Source of the DNA: Streptomyces niveus
Lineage (GTDB): Bacteria; Actinomycetota; Actinomycetes; Streptomycetales; Streptomycetaceae
Reading direction: 5' to 3'
Assembly (NCBI RefSeq): GCF_002009175.1
Contig: NZ_CP018047.1
Coordinates: 1,426,001 to 1,490,000 of the forward strand
Length of the DNA: 64,000 nt
Both the position numbers and the translations under genes were made by a program. Of the stretch, positions 33,875-41,904 are shown piece after piece. Every line of letters begins with the position of its first letter. Within the stretch, counting starts at the first letter, position 1. The notes below the pieces were generated by a model. The model searched no databases and was not told the DNA's origin. It was given only the letters and a program-made list of their open reading frames with translations.

Positions 33875-35253
33875 TCACGGAGGGCGGGGGAACCCACGAG
33901 CAGATGCCATACGGCGTACGAACGCCACGGCCGCCACGCCGCGTCACCGGACCCGCCGTCCGGCGCGACATCGGGATCCCCCAGACCCCGCATCCGGATC
34001 AGGGCCGCCGTCCGGGCGCTCACGCCGGGCACGGTGAGCAGCGCCCGCTCGGCCTCCTCGCGGCCGGCGCCCGCGTCGAGCCGTACGGTGCCGTCGGCGA
34101 GGGCGGTGGCGAGCGGGCCGGCCACCGGATCGTCCACCAGGGCGGCCGGTGCGGGGAAGAGGCGGGTGAGGGTGCCGCACGGACGCTCGACCGGGTCCCC
34201 GTACGCCTCGACGAGCCGCCGCGCCCCGGCCCCGCCCAGGTGGACGCGGAGCGCGTACTCCTCGGGGTCGGCGGTCCCCGGCGCCCGCAGTCCGGGGCGG
34301 GCGGCGACGAGGGGTGCGAGGAACGGGTCGGCGCCGAGGCGCTCGTCCACGGCGTACGGATCGGCGTCCAGGTCGAGGAGGCGCCGCAGGCGTTGTACGG
34401 CGGTGGTGAGGTCGCGCAGGTCCGTGAGGTGGATCCGGGCCTCCAGCCAGCCGGGGCGCGGGGCGTCGGCGACCGGCCGCGCTTCGTCCACCGAGACGAC
34501 TCCGGGGCCGTGCGGCAGACGCAGCGTACGCCGGTAGGTGCGGGCGCCAGGTCGGCCGATCACCTCCTCGACGGAGGTCAGGGCCTCGTCGGCGAGCAGG
34601 TCGAACATGGCGCGCGCCGCGTAGGCGCCGCGGTAGGCGAGCCGCAGCGGGATACCGGCGAGCGCGGGCGCGGCGCGGGTCGCTCGTGCGCCTCCGGTGG
34701 CGGACTCGGCGCGCAGGCCGCTCGGGGTGCGGGCGTAGATCTGCCGGATGGTGTCGTTGAACTGCCGCACGCTGGCGAACCCGGCGGCGAAGGCGATCTC
34801 CGTGACCGGCAGGACGGTGGTCTGGAGCAGCGTCCGCGCGGTGTGCGCGCGCTGCGCGCGGGCGAGCGCGACGGGTCCGGCGCCGAGTTCGGCGGTGAGC
34901 TGGCGCTGGACCTGCCGGGCGCTGTAGCCGAGCCGTCCGGCCAGTCCGGGGACGCCCTCGCGGTCCACGACCCCGTCGCCGATCATGCGCATGGCGCGGC
35001 CGACGACATCGGCGCGTACGTTCCACTCCGCCGATCCGGGTACGGCGTCGGGCCTGCACCGGCGGCAGGCGCGGAAGCCGTTGCCCTGGGCCGCGGCGGC
35101 GGTGGGGTAGAAGCGGACGTTCCTGCGCTTCGGGGTGACCGCCGGACAGCTCGGCCGGCAGTAGATGCCGGTGGTCTCGACGGCGAAGAAGAACGCGCCG
35201 TCGAACCGCGCGTCCCGGCTGGCCACCGCCTCGTACCTGGTCTCCTCGTCCAT
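33844..35253 (-). CDS. Ada/AlkA-type bifunctional DNA repair protein and AraC-like regulator
   Basis: A 469-residue fusion. Residues 1-85 are the Ada zinc domain that accepts methyl groups from phosphotriesters (TTGIYCRPSCPAVTPKRRNV, then FRACRRCRPD: four Cys). Residues 90-190 are an AraC HTH pair (AGRLGYSARQVQRQLTAELG, AGFASVRQFNDTIRQIYART). The remainder is a 3-methyladenine glycosylase domain: an AlkA N-terminal region, then helix-hairpin-helix LLTVPGVSARTAALIRMRGL and the catalytic-type Asp near DPDVAPDG. It removes alkylated bases and activates repair genes. Start ATG 35253. Convergent with the PPOX gene. Confidence 0.92.
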   Translation of the reverse strand: MDEETRYEAVASRDARFDGAFFFAVETTGIYCRPSCPAVTPKRRNVRFYPTAAAAQGNGFRACRRCRPDAVPGSAEWNVRADVVGRAMRMIGDGVVDREGVPGLAGRLGYSARQVQRQLTAELGAGPVALARAQRAHTARTLLQTTVLPVTEIAFAAGFASVRQFNDTIRQIYARTPSGLRAESATGGARATRAAPALAGIPLRLAYRGAYAARAMFDLLADEALTSVEEVIGRPGARTYRRTLRLPHGPGVVSVDEARPVADAPRPGWLEARIHLTDLRDLTTAVQRLRRLLDLDADPYAVDERLGADPFLAPLVAARPGLRAPGTADPEEYALRVHLGGAGARRLVEAYGDPVERPCGTLTRLFPAPAALVDDPVAGPLATALADGTVRLDAGAGREEAERALLTVPGVSARTAALIRMRGLGDPDVAPDGGSGDAAWRPWRSYAVWHLLVGSPALRDQAVSSSPQL

Positions 35254-35317
35254 CACACCGTCCAGTGTGCGACGTCCCCGGCCATGGCACTCGCGGGATT
35301 CGGACATGGAGATGGGA

Positions 35318-35347
35318 GGGCCGGGCTTCGCGCTCGAAGCCCGGCCC
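35318..35347. terminator. rsgA terminator
   Basis: A perfect 13-bp stem, GGGCCGGGCTTCG (35318-35330) with CGAAGCCCGGCCC (35335-35347), and a 4-nt loop. It lies 48 bp past the rsgA stop and upstream of the ada-type start. Confidence 0.75.
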
Positions 35348-35394
35348 GTACGCGTCCGCCGGACGCTCCCGCCTGATCCGTCTACGGGATCCGC

Positions 35395-36507
35395 CTACCG
35401 GATACGCCCCCGCTTGGCCTCCATCGCCGCGCGGCCCTCCGCGCCTTTGAGCCGCCAGTCGCGCCGGATCTCGGCCCGCAGCCGGGCATCGGTCTTGGCG
35501 ACGATGCGCTGGTTCTCCCGCAGCAGCTTGCGGTAGCTCTCCAGCCGCCGCTCGGGCAGCGAGCCGTCCTCCAGCGCGGCGAGCACGGCGCAGCCCGGCT
35601 CGCTGCCGTGGGCGCAGTCGTGGAACCTGCACTCCTCGGCGAGTTCCTCGATCTCGGCGAACACCTGCCCCACGCCCTGCCCGGCGTCCCACAGCCCGAC
35701 GCCCCGGAGCCCCGGGGTGTCGATGAGTACGCCGCCGCCGGGCAGCACGAGGAGATTGCGGGTGGTCGTGGTGTGCCGGCCCTTGCCGTCCACCTCACGG
35801 GTGGCCTGGACCTCCATGACGTCCTCGCCGAGCAGTGCGTTGGCGAGGGTCGACTTGCCGGCGCCCGAGATGCCGAGCAGCACGCTCGTACTCCCGGAGA
35901 CGACGGCGGACAGTACGTCGACGCCCTCCCCCGTCGCCGCGCTGACGGCGAGGACCTGTACGCCGGGCGCCGTGGTCTCGACGTCGTCGACGAGATACGA
36001 CAGTCCGGTCGCGTCCGGTACGAGGTCGGCCTTGGTGAGCACGACGAGCGGCTGCGCGCCGCTCTCCCAGGCCAGGGCGAGGAAGCGCTCGATGCGTCCG
36101 AGGTCGAGTTCGACCGCGAGCGGGACGGCGATGATCGCGTGGTCGACGTTGGCCGCGAGGATCTGCCCCTCGGAGCGCTTGGACGAGGTGGAGCGTACGA
36201 AAGCGGTACGGCGCGGCAGGAGCGTCCGCACGTACCGCGGATCACCGCCGGGGTCGACCGCGACCCAGTCCCCGGTGCACACGACCTTCAGCGGGTCGCG
36301 CGGCACGACGAACTCGGTGTCGGCCCGCACCGTGCCCCCGGGCGTGACGACATCGCACTGCCCCCGGTCGACCCGCACGACACGGCCCGGCAGCAGGCCC
36401 TGCGCGGCGTACGGGGTGAACTCCGCCTCCCAGCCCTCGTCCCAGCCGTACGGGGCGAGCGGATGCGAAGCGGAGGATGCCTCAGGAGAGGCGGGAGAGA
36501 AAGACAA
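35395..36507 (-). CDS. rsgA: Ribosome small subunit-dependent GTPase RsgA
   Basis: A circularly permuted GTPase that helps mature and check the 30S subunit. An N-terminal OB-fold (GLLPGRVVRVDRGQCDVVT) is followed by the permuted G motifs: G4 VLTKADL, then G1 LLGISGAGKSTLANALLG and G3 LIDTPGLRG. The C-terminal zinc knuckle is ECRFHDCAHGSEPGC. I prefer a TTG start at 36507, preceded by AAGGG at 7 nt and giving the family-typical LSFSPASPEA opening; a GTG at 36522 adds five residues. A 23-codon ORF with a strong ribosome site lies 63 bp upstream on the same strand and may regulate it. Confidence 0.92.
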   Translation of the reverse strand: MSFSPASPEASSASHPLAPYGWDEGWEAEFTPYAAQGLLPGRVVRVDRGQCDVVTPGGTVRADTEFVVPRDPLKVVCTGDWVAVDPGGDPRYVRTLLPRRTAFVRSTSSKRSEGQILAANVDHAIIAVPLAVELDLGRIERFLALAWESGAQPLVVLTKADLVPDATGLSYLVDDVETTAPGVQVLAVSAATGEGVDVLSAVVSGSTSVLLGISGAGKSTLANALLGEDVMEVQATREVDGKGRHTTTTRNLLVLPGGGVLIDTPGLRGVGLWDAGQGVGQVFAEIEELAEECRFHDCAHGSEPGCAVLAALEDGSLPERRLESYRKLLRENQRIVAKTDARLRAEIRRDWRLKGAEGRAAMEAKRGRIR

Positions 36508-36570
36508 CGGGAAACCCTTCACAAGGGCGGTCCCGGCACGCGCGCCGACGGGGCGCGGAAGAGAGGAAGG

Positions 36571-36642
36571 TCAGCCGGAGACCACGGAGGTGACATGAAC
36601 GATCAGCTGATTGCGGGCACGGCCCAGCACAGAGACAGTCAT
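36571..36642 (-). CDS. Short upstream ORF, possible leader peptide for rsgA
   Basis: A 23-codon ORF: ATG at 36642, TGA at 36571-36573, peptide beginning MTVSVLGRARNQLIVHVTS. It is preceded by a near-perfect ribosome site (AGGAGGT at 36650-36656) with good spacing, stronger than that of rsgA, whose start lies 63 bp downstream. It may be a translated leader (attenuation or coupling) or an independent small protein. It does not resemble the cysteine-rich-tail leader peptides of Streptomyces sulfur genes. Confidence 0.5.
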   Translation of the reverse strand: MTVSVLGRARNQLIVHVTSVVSG

Positions 36643-36783
36643 CGGTACACACCTCCTGGATCACACACGGCTGACGGGACCCGATCGGTCCGTCGGGAAC
36701 ACGAGGGAACTTAGCGGCTCCCCCGCCGGGCGCGCCAGCCAATTAACGCGCCGTCGCCGGACGGGATGTGAGGTTCGTTCCCC

Positions 36784-36804
36784 GCATACCTCCCACGGGT
36801 ATGC
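36784..36804. promoter_or_regulatory. CsoR-like copper operator, distal copy
   Basis: GCATACC (36784-36790) and GGTATGC (36798-36804) form a perfect 7-bp inverted repeat around 7 nt. The TACC/GGTA core is like the proximal site 27 bp downstream. It probably co-operates in control of the gene at 36903. Confidence 0.6.
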
Positions 36805-36824
36805 GACCCAAACCGGGATCCGAC

Positions 36825-36852
36825 TTGACTACATACCCCTGGAGGGTATGTT
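36825..36852 (+). promoter_or_regulatory. Promoter with CsoR-like copper operator between -35 and -10
   Basis: TTGACT (36825-36830) and TATGTT (36847-36852) are spaced 16 bp. Overlapping this is a perfect inverted repeat, ACATACCC (36831-36838) with GGGTATGT (36844-36851), 5-nt spacer. The ATACCC/GGGTAT pattern is that of actinobacterial CsoR copper-sensing repressor sites, and its position would block RNA polymerase. It reads toward the secreted protein at 36903. Confidence 0.7.
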
Positions 36853-36902
36853 GAAGTGTGTCGGCCGCCGATGCGGAGTGGCCCCTCACGAAGGAGACCC
36901 CG

Positions 36903-37883
36903 ATGAACACGGGACTCAGGATCACCGCCTTCGCCGCCGCGATCGTCGCGACGTTCGGCACCGCGTACGGAGTCGGCGCGAGCATCGACCCCGTCGTGGC
37001 CGAGAAGCCGCCCGCGGCGCACGACGAGCACGCGGAGGCGGGTGGGGAGGAGGCCGGCGAGAAGGCGGAGGGCGGGCACGACGGCGCGAGTGGGGCGGCC
37101 GGCGGACTGCAGATCTCCGAGGGTGGTTACACACTCGCGCTCGACACTCCTCGGGTGGCGGCCGGGAAGCCGGCCACCCTGCGCTTCTCCGTCAAGGACG
37201 ACAGCGGGCGCAGTCTCACCTCGTACGTACGCGAGCACGGCAAGGAGCTGCATTTCATCGTCGCCTCAAGGGATCTGACGGTCTATCGGCATCTGCACCC
37301 GACCCGCGCGGCCGACGGCACCTGGAGCGTCGCCGCGAAGCTGCCCGCGGCCGGGGGCTATCGGGCCTTCGCCGACTTCAAGCCCGGCGAGAAGGGGGCG
37401 AAGGGGATCACGCTCGGCGCCGACCTGGCCGTCTCGGGCAAGTCCGAGCCCGCCGCGCTCCCGCCCGTACGCGCCACCGCCGAGGTCGACGGCTACCAGG
37501 TCACCCTCGACGGCGCCCTCGCCCCCGGCAAGGCGCGCGAACTGACGCTCTCCGTCAGCAGGGACGGGAAGCCCGTCACCGACCTCCAGCCCTACCTCGG
37601 GGCGTACGGCCACCTCGTCGCCCTGCGCGCCGGAGACCTCGCCTATCTGCACGTCCACCCGAACGGCGAGCCGGACGACGGGGTCACCGAGCCGGGCCCG
37701 GGGGTGTCCTTCACCGCCACGGCGCCCAGTCCGGGGGCGTACCGGCTCTTCCTCGACTTCCAGCACGAGGGCAAGGTCCGCACCGCCGCGTTCACCGTCG
37801 ACGTACCGGCGGCGGGAGCCGGTGAGAGCGAGGAAGCCGAGGAGAGCACGGAGAGCGAGGAGAGCGGGAGCCACGGGCACTGA
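36903..37883 (+). CDS. Secreted/anchored His- and Glu-rich protein under CsoR-like control
   Basis: A 326-residue protein with an N-terminal hydrophobic signal/anchor (ITAFAAAIVATFGTAYGVGA) and a His/Glu-rich spacer (PPAAHDEHAEAGGEEAGEKA). Two Ig-like beta domains follow, the first with KELHFIVASRDLTVYRHLHP and the second with HLVALRAGDLAYLHVHPNGE. These His-rich strands look fit for metal binding. The C-terminus is acidic and ends SGSHGH. With the copper-type operators upstream, an extracytoplasmic copper-binding or tolerance role is inferred; no catalytic motif is seen. Mature anchoring is unclear (no lipobox Cys). Confidence 0.75.
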   Translation: MNTGLRITAFAAAIVATFGTAYGVGASIDPVVAEKPPAAHDEHAEAGGEEAGEKAEGGHDGASGAAGGLQISEGGYTLALDTPRVAAGKPATLRFSVKDDSGRSLTSYVREHGKELHFIVASRDLTVYRHLHPTRAADGTWSVAAKLPAAGGYRAFADFKPGEKGAKGITLGADLAVSGKSEPAALPPVRATAEVDGYQVTLDGALAPGKARELTLSVSRDGKPVTDLQPYLGAYGHLVALRAGDLAYLHVHPNGEPDDGVTEPGPGVSFTATAPSPGAYRLFLDFQHEGKVRTAAFTVDVPAAGAGESEEAEESTESEESGSHGH

Positions 37884-37913
37884 GGCGGCGCCTCCTCGAC
37901 ACAGCGGACGTCC

Positions 37914-37949
37914 GAGCGCCGGACGGGCTCAACAGCCCGTCCGGCGCTC
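37914..37949. terminator. Bidirectional terminator between convergent genes
   Basis: A perfect 16-bp stem, GAGCGCCGGACGGGCT (37914-37929) with AGCCCGTCCGGCGCTC (37934-37949), loop CAAC. It serves the His-rich protein gene and the MFS gene. Confidence 0.82.
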
Positions 37950-37979
37950 GCCGTTACCACCACGCTCGTACGCCGGCGG

Positions 37980-39374
37980 TCAGTGGCGGCCCGAGTCGGC
38001 CGGGACCAGCACCGCGACCACGGCGGCCGCGACGACCGCCACGACGGCCGAGACGGTGAAGGCACGCTCGAACCCGGTGTCGGTGCCGCCCGCCAGGCTC
38101 ACCGCGGCGAGGCTGGAGACGACGGCCGCCCCGATCGACGCGCCGAACTCGTGGAAGGTGCTGACGATGCCCGAGGCGAGCCCGGCCTGGTGCGGCTCGA
38201 CCTGTCCGAGCGCCGTCGCCGACGCGACCACGAAGAGCGAACCGATCCCGGCCGCCGCCAGAGCGACACCGGTCACGACGGCCGCCGATCCGGCCCAGAA
38301 CACCGGGACGACGAGCCCGGCGGCGGCGACCACCATCCCTGCCACTCCCACCCGGCGGGCACCGAGCCCCCCGATGACCCGGCCGGCCGTGTGGGCGCCG
38401 GCCATCGTGGCGAGCGCCACCGGCAGGAAGAGCAGCCCCGTCACCAGCGCGCCGTGACCGCTGTACTCCTGGAGGTAGAAGGACCCGAGGAAGAAGACGG
38501 CCACCATCAGCGCCGTGCCGGTGAGGATGACGAACGTACCCGCCGTCACCGGGCGCCGGAACAGCAGACCGAGGTCCATCAGCGGTGATTTCGCGGCTCG
38601 TTGCCATGCCCCGAAGACCAGGTACAGCACCACGGCCGCCGTGGCGAGGCCGAGCGTGCTCGCCGCGCCCCAGCCGTGGTCACCGGCGTTGATCAGCGCG
38701 TAGATCCCGACGCCGGTCGCCCCGGTCACCAGGAGCGCGCCGGGCACATCGAGGCGCGGGCGCGCGCCCTCGGGCCGTGGCAGCGGCGGCAGCATCCGGG
38801 GCAGCAGCACGATGATGGCGACACCGACGGGCACATTCACGAAGAACGCCCAGGGCCAGCCCGGCCCCGCGGTCAGCACGCCGCCGAGCAGTACACCGAC
38901 CGCGGCGCCGCTGCCGCCGAGCGCGGACCAGATACCGAGCGCCTTGTTCCGCTCCTCCCCCTCGAACAGCCGCACCACGACCGAGAGCGCCGCCGGGGAG
39001 AGCATGGCCGCGCCGACACCCTGCGCCACGCGGCCGGCGATGAGCACTTCGGCGCCGCCGGCCAGGCCTACGACCAGCGAGGCCGCCGTGAAGGTGGCCA
39101 GTCCCGCGAGGACGAGACCCCGGGCCCCGAAGAGGTCGGCACCGCGACCGCCGAGCAGCATCAGGCCGCCGAACGTCAGTGTGTAGGCGCTGACCACCCA
39201 GGTGAGCGCGGAGCGGGACAGATCGAGGTCGGCGCCTATGTGCGGGAGCGCGATCGCCACCACGGTGACGTCCAGGATCAGCATGAACTGCGCGACACCC
39301 AGCAGCGCCAGCGCCTGCCACCGGCGCCCGTGGGCGCCCGCGCCCGTCTCCGTCGTGATCCGTTGATCGGCCAC
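37980..39374 (-). CDS. MFS transporter, DHA2 (EmrB/QacA) drug-efflux type
   Basis: A 464-residue, 14-helix exporter. Motif LDVTVVAIALPHIGADLDLS in helix 1 and SALTWVVSAYTLTFGGLMLL in helix 2 are DHA2 hallmarks; motif A is GGRGADLFGARG, motif C GIWSALGGSGAAVGVLLGG. It expels drugs or metabolites using the proton gradient. The GTG at 39374 is favoured (AGGAG 5 nt upstream) over an ATG at 39395 that lacks a ribosome site. It is divergent from a TetR gene that probably represses it. Confidence 0.9.
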   Translation of the reverse strand: MADQRITTETGAGAHGRRWQALALLGVAQFMLILDVTVVAIALPHIGADLDLSRSALTWVVSAYTLTFGGLMLLGGRGADLFGARGLVLAGLATFTAASLVVGLAGGAEVLIAGRVAQGVGAAMLSPAALSVVVRLFEGEERNKALGIWSALGGSGAAVGVLLGGVLTAGPGWPWAFFVNVPVGVAIIVLLPRMLPPLPRPEGARPRLDVPGALLVTGATGVGIYALINAGDHGWGAASTLGLATAAVVLYLVFGAWQRAAKSPLMDLGLLFRRPVTAGTFVILTGTALMVAVFFLGSFYLQEYSGHGALVTGLLFLPVALATMAGAHTAGRVIGGLGARRVGVAGMVVAAAGLVVPVFWAGSAAVVTGVALAAAGIGSLFVVASATALGQVEPHQAGLASGIVSTFHEFGASIGAAVVSSLAAVSLAGGTDTGFERAFTVSAVVAVVAAAVVAVLVPADSGRH

Positions 39375-39428
39375 TGCTTCTCCTAAGTCAGACATCGATG
39401 TTCGAGTTAGCTCGACTGGTAGCGTAAC

Positions 39429-39446
39429 TCAAACAACGGCGTTTGA
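39429..39446. promoter_or_regulatory. Candidate TetR operator
   Basis: TCAAACAACGGCGTTTGA, a perfect 6-bp inverted repeat with 6-nt spacer, lies 16 bp before the TetR start and 55 bp from the MFS start in the 87-bp divergent gap. It is well placed to control both genes. Confidence 0.6.
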
Positions 39447-39461
39447 TTTCAAGGAGAACGC

Positions 39462-40043
39462 ATGGCCCCGTCGCCCCCAGCGCCCGCCCGCCGGGCCGAC
39501 GCGCAGCGCAACATCGACGCGATCCTGGACGCCGCCGTCGAGAGCTTCGCCCGGCGCCCCGACACGACACTGGCGGAGATCGCCAAGGCGGCGGGTGTGG
39601 GGCGCGTGACGCTCTACGGGCACTTCGCCTCACGTGCCGACCTCGTGGACGCGGCGATGGCGCGGGTGCTCGAACACGGTGACGCGGTACTGGAACCGCT
39701 CGAACTCGACGGCGACCCCGCCGAGGCGCTGGAGCGGCTGATCGCGACCAGTTGGCAGCTGATCCACCAGTCGCGCTCTCTCCTGGTCGCCGCGCAGGCC
39801 GAGTTGTCGAGCGCCCGGATCCGGGATCTGCACGCCGGACCCGCCGCGCGCGCCGAACGGCTGCTGGCCCGTGGTCAGTCCGAGGGTGTGTTCCGGTCGG
39901 ACCTGCCGACCTCGTGGCTGGTGGCGACGCTGCACAACGTGCTGCACGGCGCGGGGGACGAGATCAACGCCGGGCGTCTGAAGCCCGAGGACGCGGCGCG
40001 CACGGTCTCACTGACGATCCTGGCGGCGTTCGCGGCGCGGTGA
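39462..40043 (+). CDS. TetR family regulator of the divergent MFS exporter
   Basis: A 193-residue TetR protein. The HTH is AQRNIDAILDAAVESFARRP, then LAEIAKAAGVGRVTLYGHFA, at residues 15-60. The ligand domain (LIATSWQLIHQSRSLLVAAQ) is typical of the C-terminal SbtR-like subgroup. AAGGAG sits 8 nt before the ATG. The operator-like palindrome in the promoter suggests autoregulation and control of the MFS gene. Confidence 0.88.
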   Translation: MAPSPPAPARRADAQRNIDAILDAAVESFARRPDTTLAEIAKAAGVGRVTLYGHFASRADLVDAAMARVLEHGDAVLEPLELDGDPAEALERLIATSWQLIHQSRSLLVAAQAELSSARIRDLHAGPAARAERLLARGQSEGVFRSDLPTSWLVATLHNVLHGAGDEINAGRLKPEDAARTVSLTILAAFAAR

Positions 40044-40109
40044 CCGGCCGCCCGGCGCCACTGTCACCGTCATCGCCGCGGCCGTCGCCGCCACCGTCAC
40101 GTGCTTCGC

Positions 40110-40655
40110 TCAGGGCTTCCAGCGCTCGACCTGGTCGTCCGGGGTGTGCGGGCTCACGAAGTGGAAGGGCACCGCGAGATGGGCGGCCAGGGCCCGGCCG
40201 GCGCTCTCGGCCGCCGCCGCCGACGGGTGGAGCGGACCGAGGTCGACGTCCCCGAGATGCCGCACGGCCGTGCTCCGGTAGATGGTGGCCAGCCGAAGCT
40301 CACTCGCGGGATCGGCGGTCACGGCCAGCAGATCCACGAACCAGTCATGGACGGTGTCCCCGTCCCAGACGGCCTCGACCACCACTACGCGCCCGGCGGC
40401 ACCGGCGGCCCGCGCGGCCAGGGACTCCAGGTCGAGTGGGCTCTCGGGAGTACGGGCGATCCTGTCACCGTGCAGGAGATACCGCTCGTGCACCACGAGT
40501 TGGGCGTCCACGAGCCCCAGCCCACGGGCCCGGCCGGCTTCGAAGACGGCTCGTACCGCCCGCATGCGGGCGTCCTGAAGGACGTACCCGTCGACCTGTT
40601 CGCGGACTCCGGCCGGCAGCAGGTCCCACCAGTCGGCCGCGGCTGTGTAAGTCAT
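40110..40655 (-). CDS. Conserved hypothetical protein
   Basis: A 181-residue soluble protein, MTYTAAADWWDLLPAGVREQ at the N-terminus, mixed alpha/beta, no signal peptide, membrane helix or recognised motif. It has normal Streptomyces codon bias, so it is likely a real gene. It converges on the TetR gene and is divergent from the AraC regulator. Function not assigned. Confidence 0.65.
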   Translation of the reverse strand: MTYTAAADWWDLLPAGVREQVDGYVLQDARMRAVRAVFEAGRARGLGLVDAQLVVHERYLLHGDRIARTPESPLDLESLAARAAGAAGRVVVVEAVWDGDTVHDWFVDLLAVTADPASELRLATIYRSTAVRHLGDVDLGPLHPSAAAAESAGRALAAHLAVPFHFVSPHTPDDQVERWKP

Positions 40656-40863
40656 ACGGCGTCATTCTGCCTCCGGTGGCCTCCGGGGCCTTCGCCCAGC
40701 CGGTGACGGCGACATCGATCAGATCGGCGATGCCACCCGGCCCCCGCCTTTCCACGCTAGGACCGGCCCATCGCGGCGGCCAGCCGGGCGCTCGCCCCGG
40801 ACGTGCCCGCACACCGCTCCGGGGCAGGCGGGCGAGGTGGGCGGCCCGTGGTCTGATGGGTCC

Positions 40864-41262
40864 GTGGGACGTGACGTGGAAGAGACCAATCGCCGCATGC
40901 TCCGGGTGCGGGACGCGATGGACCGTGACTACGCGCAGCCGCTGGACGTCCCGGCCCTGGCGAGGATCGCGCATGTGTCGCAGGCGCACTTCACCAGGAC
41001 CTTCCGGGCCACCTTCGGCGAGACACCGCACCGGTATCTGCAGCGGCGCCGTGTCGAGCGCGCGATGTTCCTGCTCCGGGAGACCGACCGCAGCGTGACG
41101 GACATCTGTTACGAGGTCGGCTTCGGCAGTCCGGCGACCTTCAGCCGCACGTTCCACGAGATCGTCGGCCGGCCGCCGAGGACGTACCGCAAGGAGGCGC
41201 CGCGCGCGGCCGGCGCCGTGCCGACGTGCTTCACCAAGGCGTGGACGCGGCCGAGCACCTGA
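40864..41262 (+). CDS. AraC family regulator (HTH-only)
   Basis: A 132-residue protein that is essentially an AraC DNA-binding domain: the first HTH in LDVPALARIAHVSQAHFTRT, the second in RSVTDICYEVGFGSPATFSR with TFHEIVGRPPRTYRKEAP closing. No ligand domain is present. Short AraC regulators followed by a VOC protein, as here (gene at 41398), are a common actinobacterial pair. Start at GTG 40864 is likely; GTG 40837 or ATG 40897 are possible. Confidence 0.87.
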   Translation: MGRDVEETNRRMLRVRDAMDRDYAQPLDVPALARIAHVSQAHFTRTFRATFGETPHRYLQRRRVERAMFLLRETDRSVTDICYEVGFGSPATFSRTFHEIVGRPPRTYRKEAPRAAGAVPTCFTKAWTRPST

Positions 41263-41397
41263 CCGCCCGCGCTTCCCGCCCCCGACCGCTCCCCCGCTCC
41301 CCGGCGCGGGCGGGGGCGCGGGCGCCGTCGAGCGCCACTCGTCGACTGAGCAGTTCTGGACAAGTTTTCGCCCGGCATGCCCCGTAACGTGAAACGC

Positions 41398-41808
41398 ATG
41401 TTCACCGCGATCACACACTCACAGATCTACGTCCTGGACCAGGACTCGGCGCTCGACTTCTACGTCGGCACACTCGGCCTGGAGGTCAACACCGACGCCG
41501 ACCTGGGCTTCATGCGCTGGCTGACGGTCAATGTCCCCGGCCACCCGGACCGGCAGATCCTGCTGGAGAAGCCCGGCCCTCCGGCGATGTCCGAGGAGAC
41601 GGCGCGCGAGGTCCGCGAACTGCTGACCAAGGGCGGTACGGGCGGCTCGCTCATCTTCAGCACGGACGACTGCCGCAAGACGTACGAGACGCTGCGGGCC
41701 CGTGGCGTCGAGTTCACGGACGAGCCCACCGAGCGCCCGTACGGCATCGACTGCGGACTGCGCGACCCCTTCGGCAACAACATCCGCTTCACCCAGCCCA
41801 AGCCGTAA
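41398..41808 (+). CDS. VOC family (glyoxalase/bleomycin-resistance-like) protein
   Basis: A 136-residue VOC protein of two beta-alpha-beta-beta-beta modules. THSQIYVLDQDSALDFYVGT opens module 1; DDCRKTYETLRARGVEFTDE and DCGLRDPFGNNIRFTQP close module 2, with metal-ligand-type residues (His8, Glu near 58). Paired with the AraC regulator upstream (135-bp gap, same strand), it may be its target. Substrate unknown. Confidence 0.85.
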   Translation: MFTAITHSQIYVLDQDSALDFYVGTLGLEVNTDADLGFMRWLTVNVPGHPDRQILLEKPGPPAMSEETAREVRELLTKGGTGGSLIFSTDDCRKTYETLRARGVEFTDEPTERPYGIDCGLRDPFGNNIRFTQPKP

Positions 41809-41904
41809 GAGGTCCTGCCGCCCCACGGGCCGTCCTGCCATGTCGTCGCAGTCCGGCCCGCCGCCGGGTGCCGGAGCGGCCCGCGGCGGCGGCAGGATGG
41901 GCGT

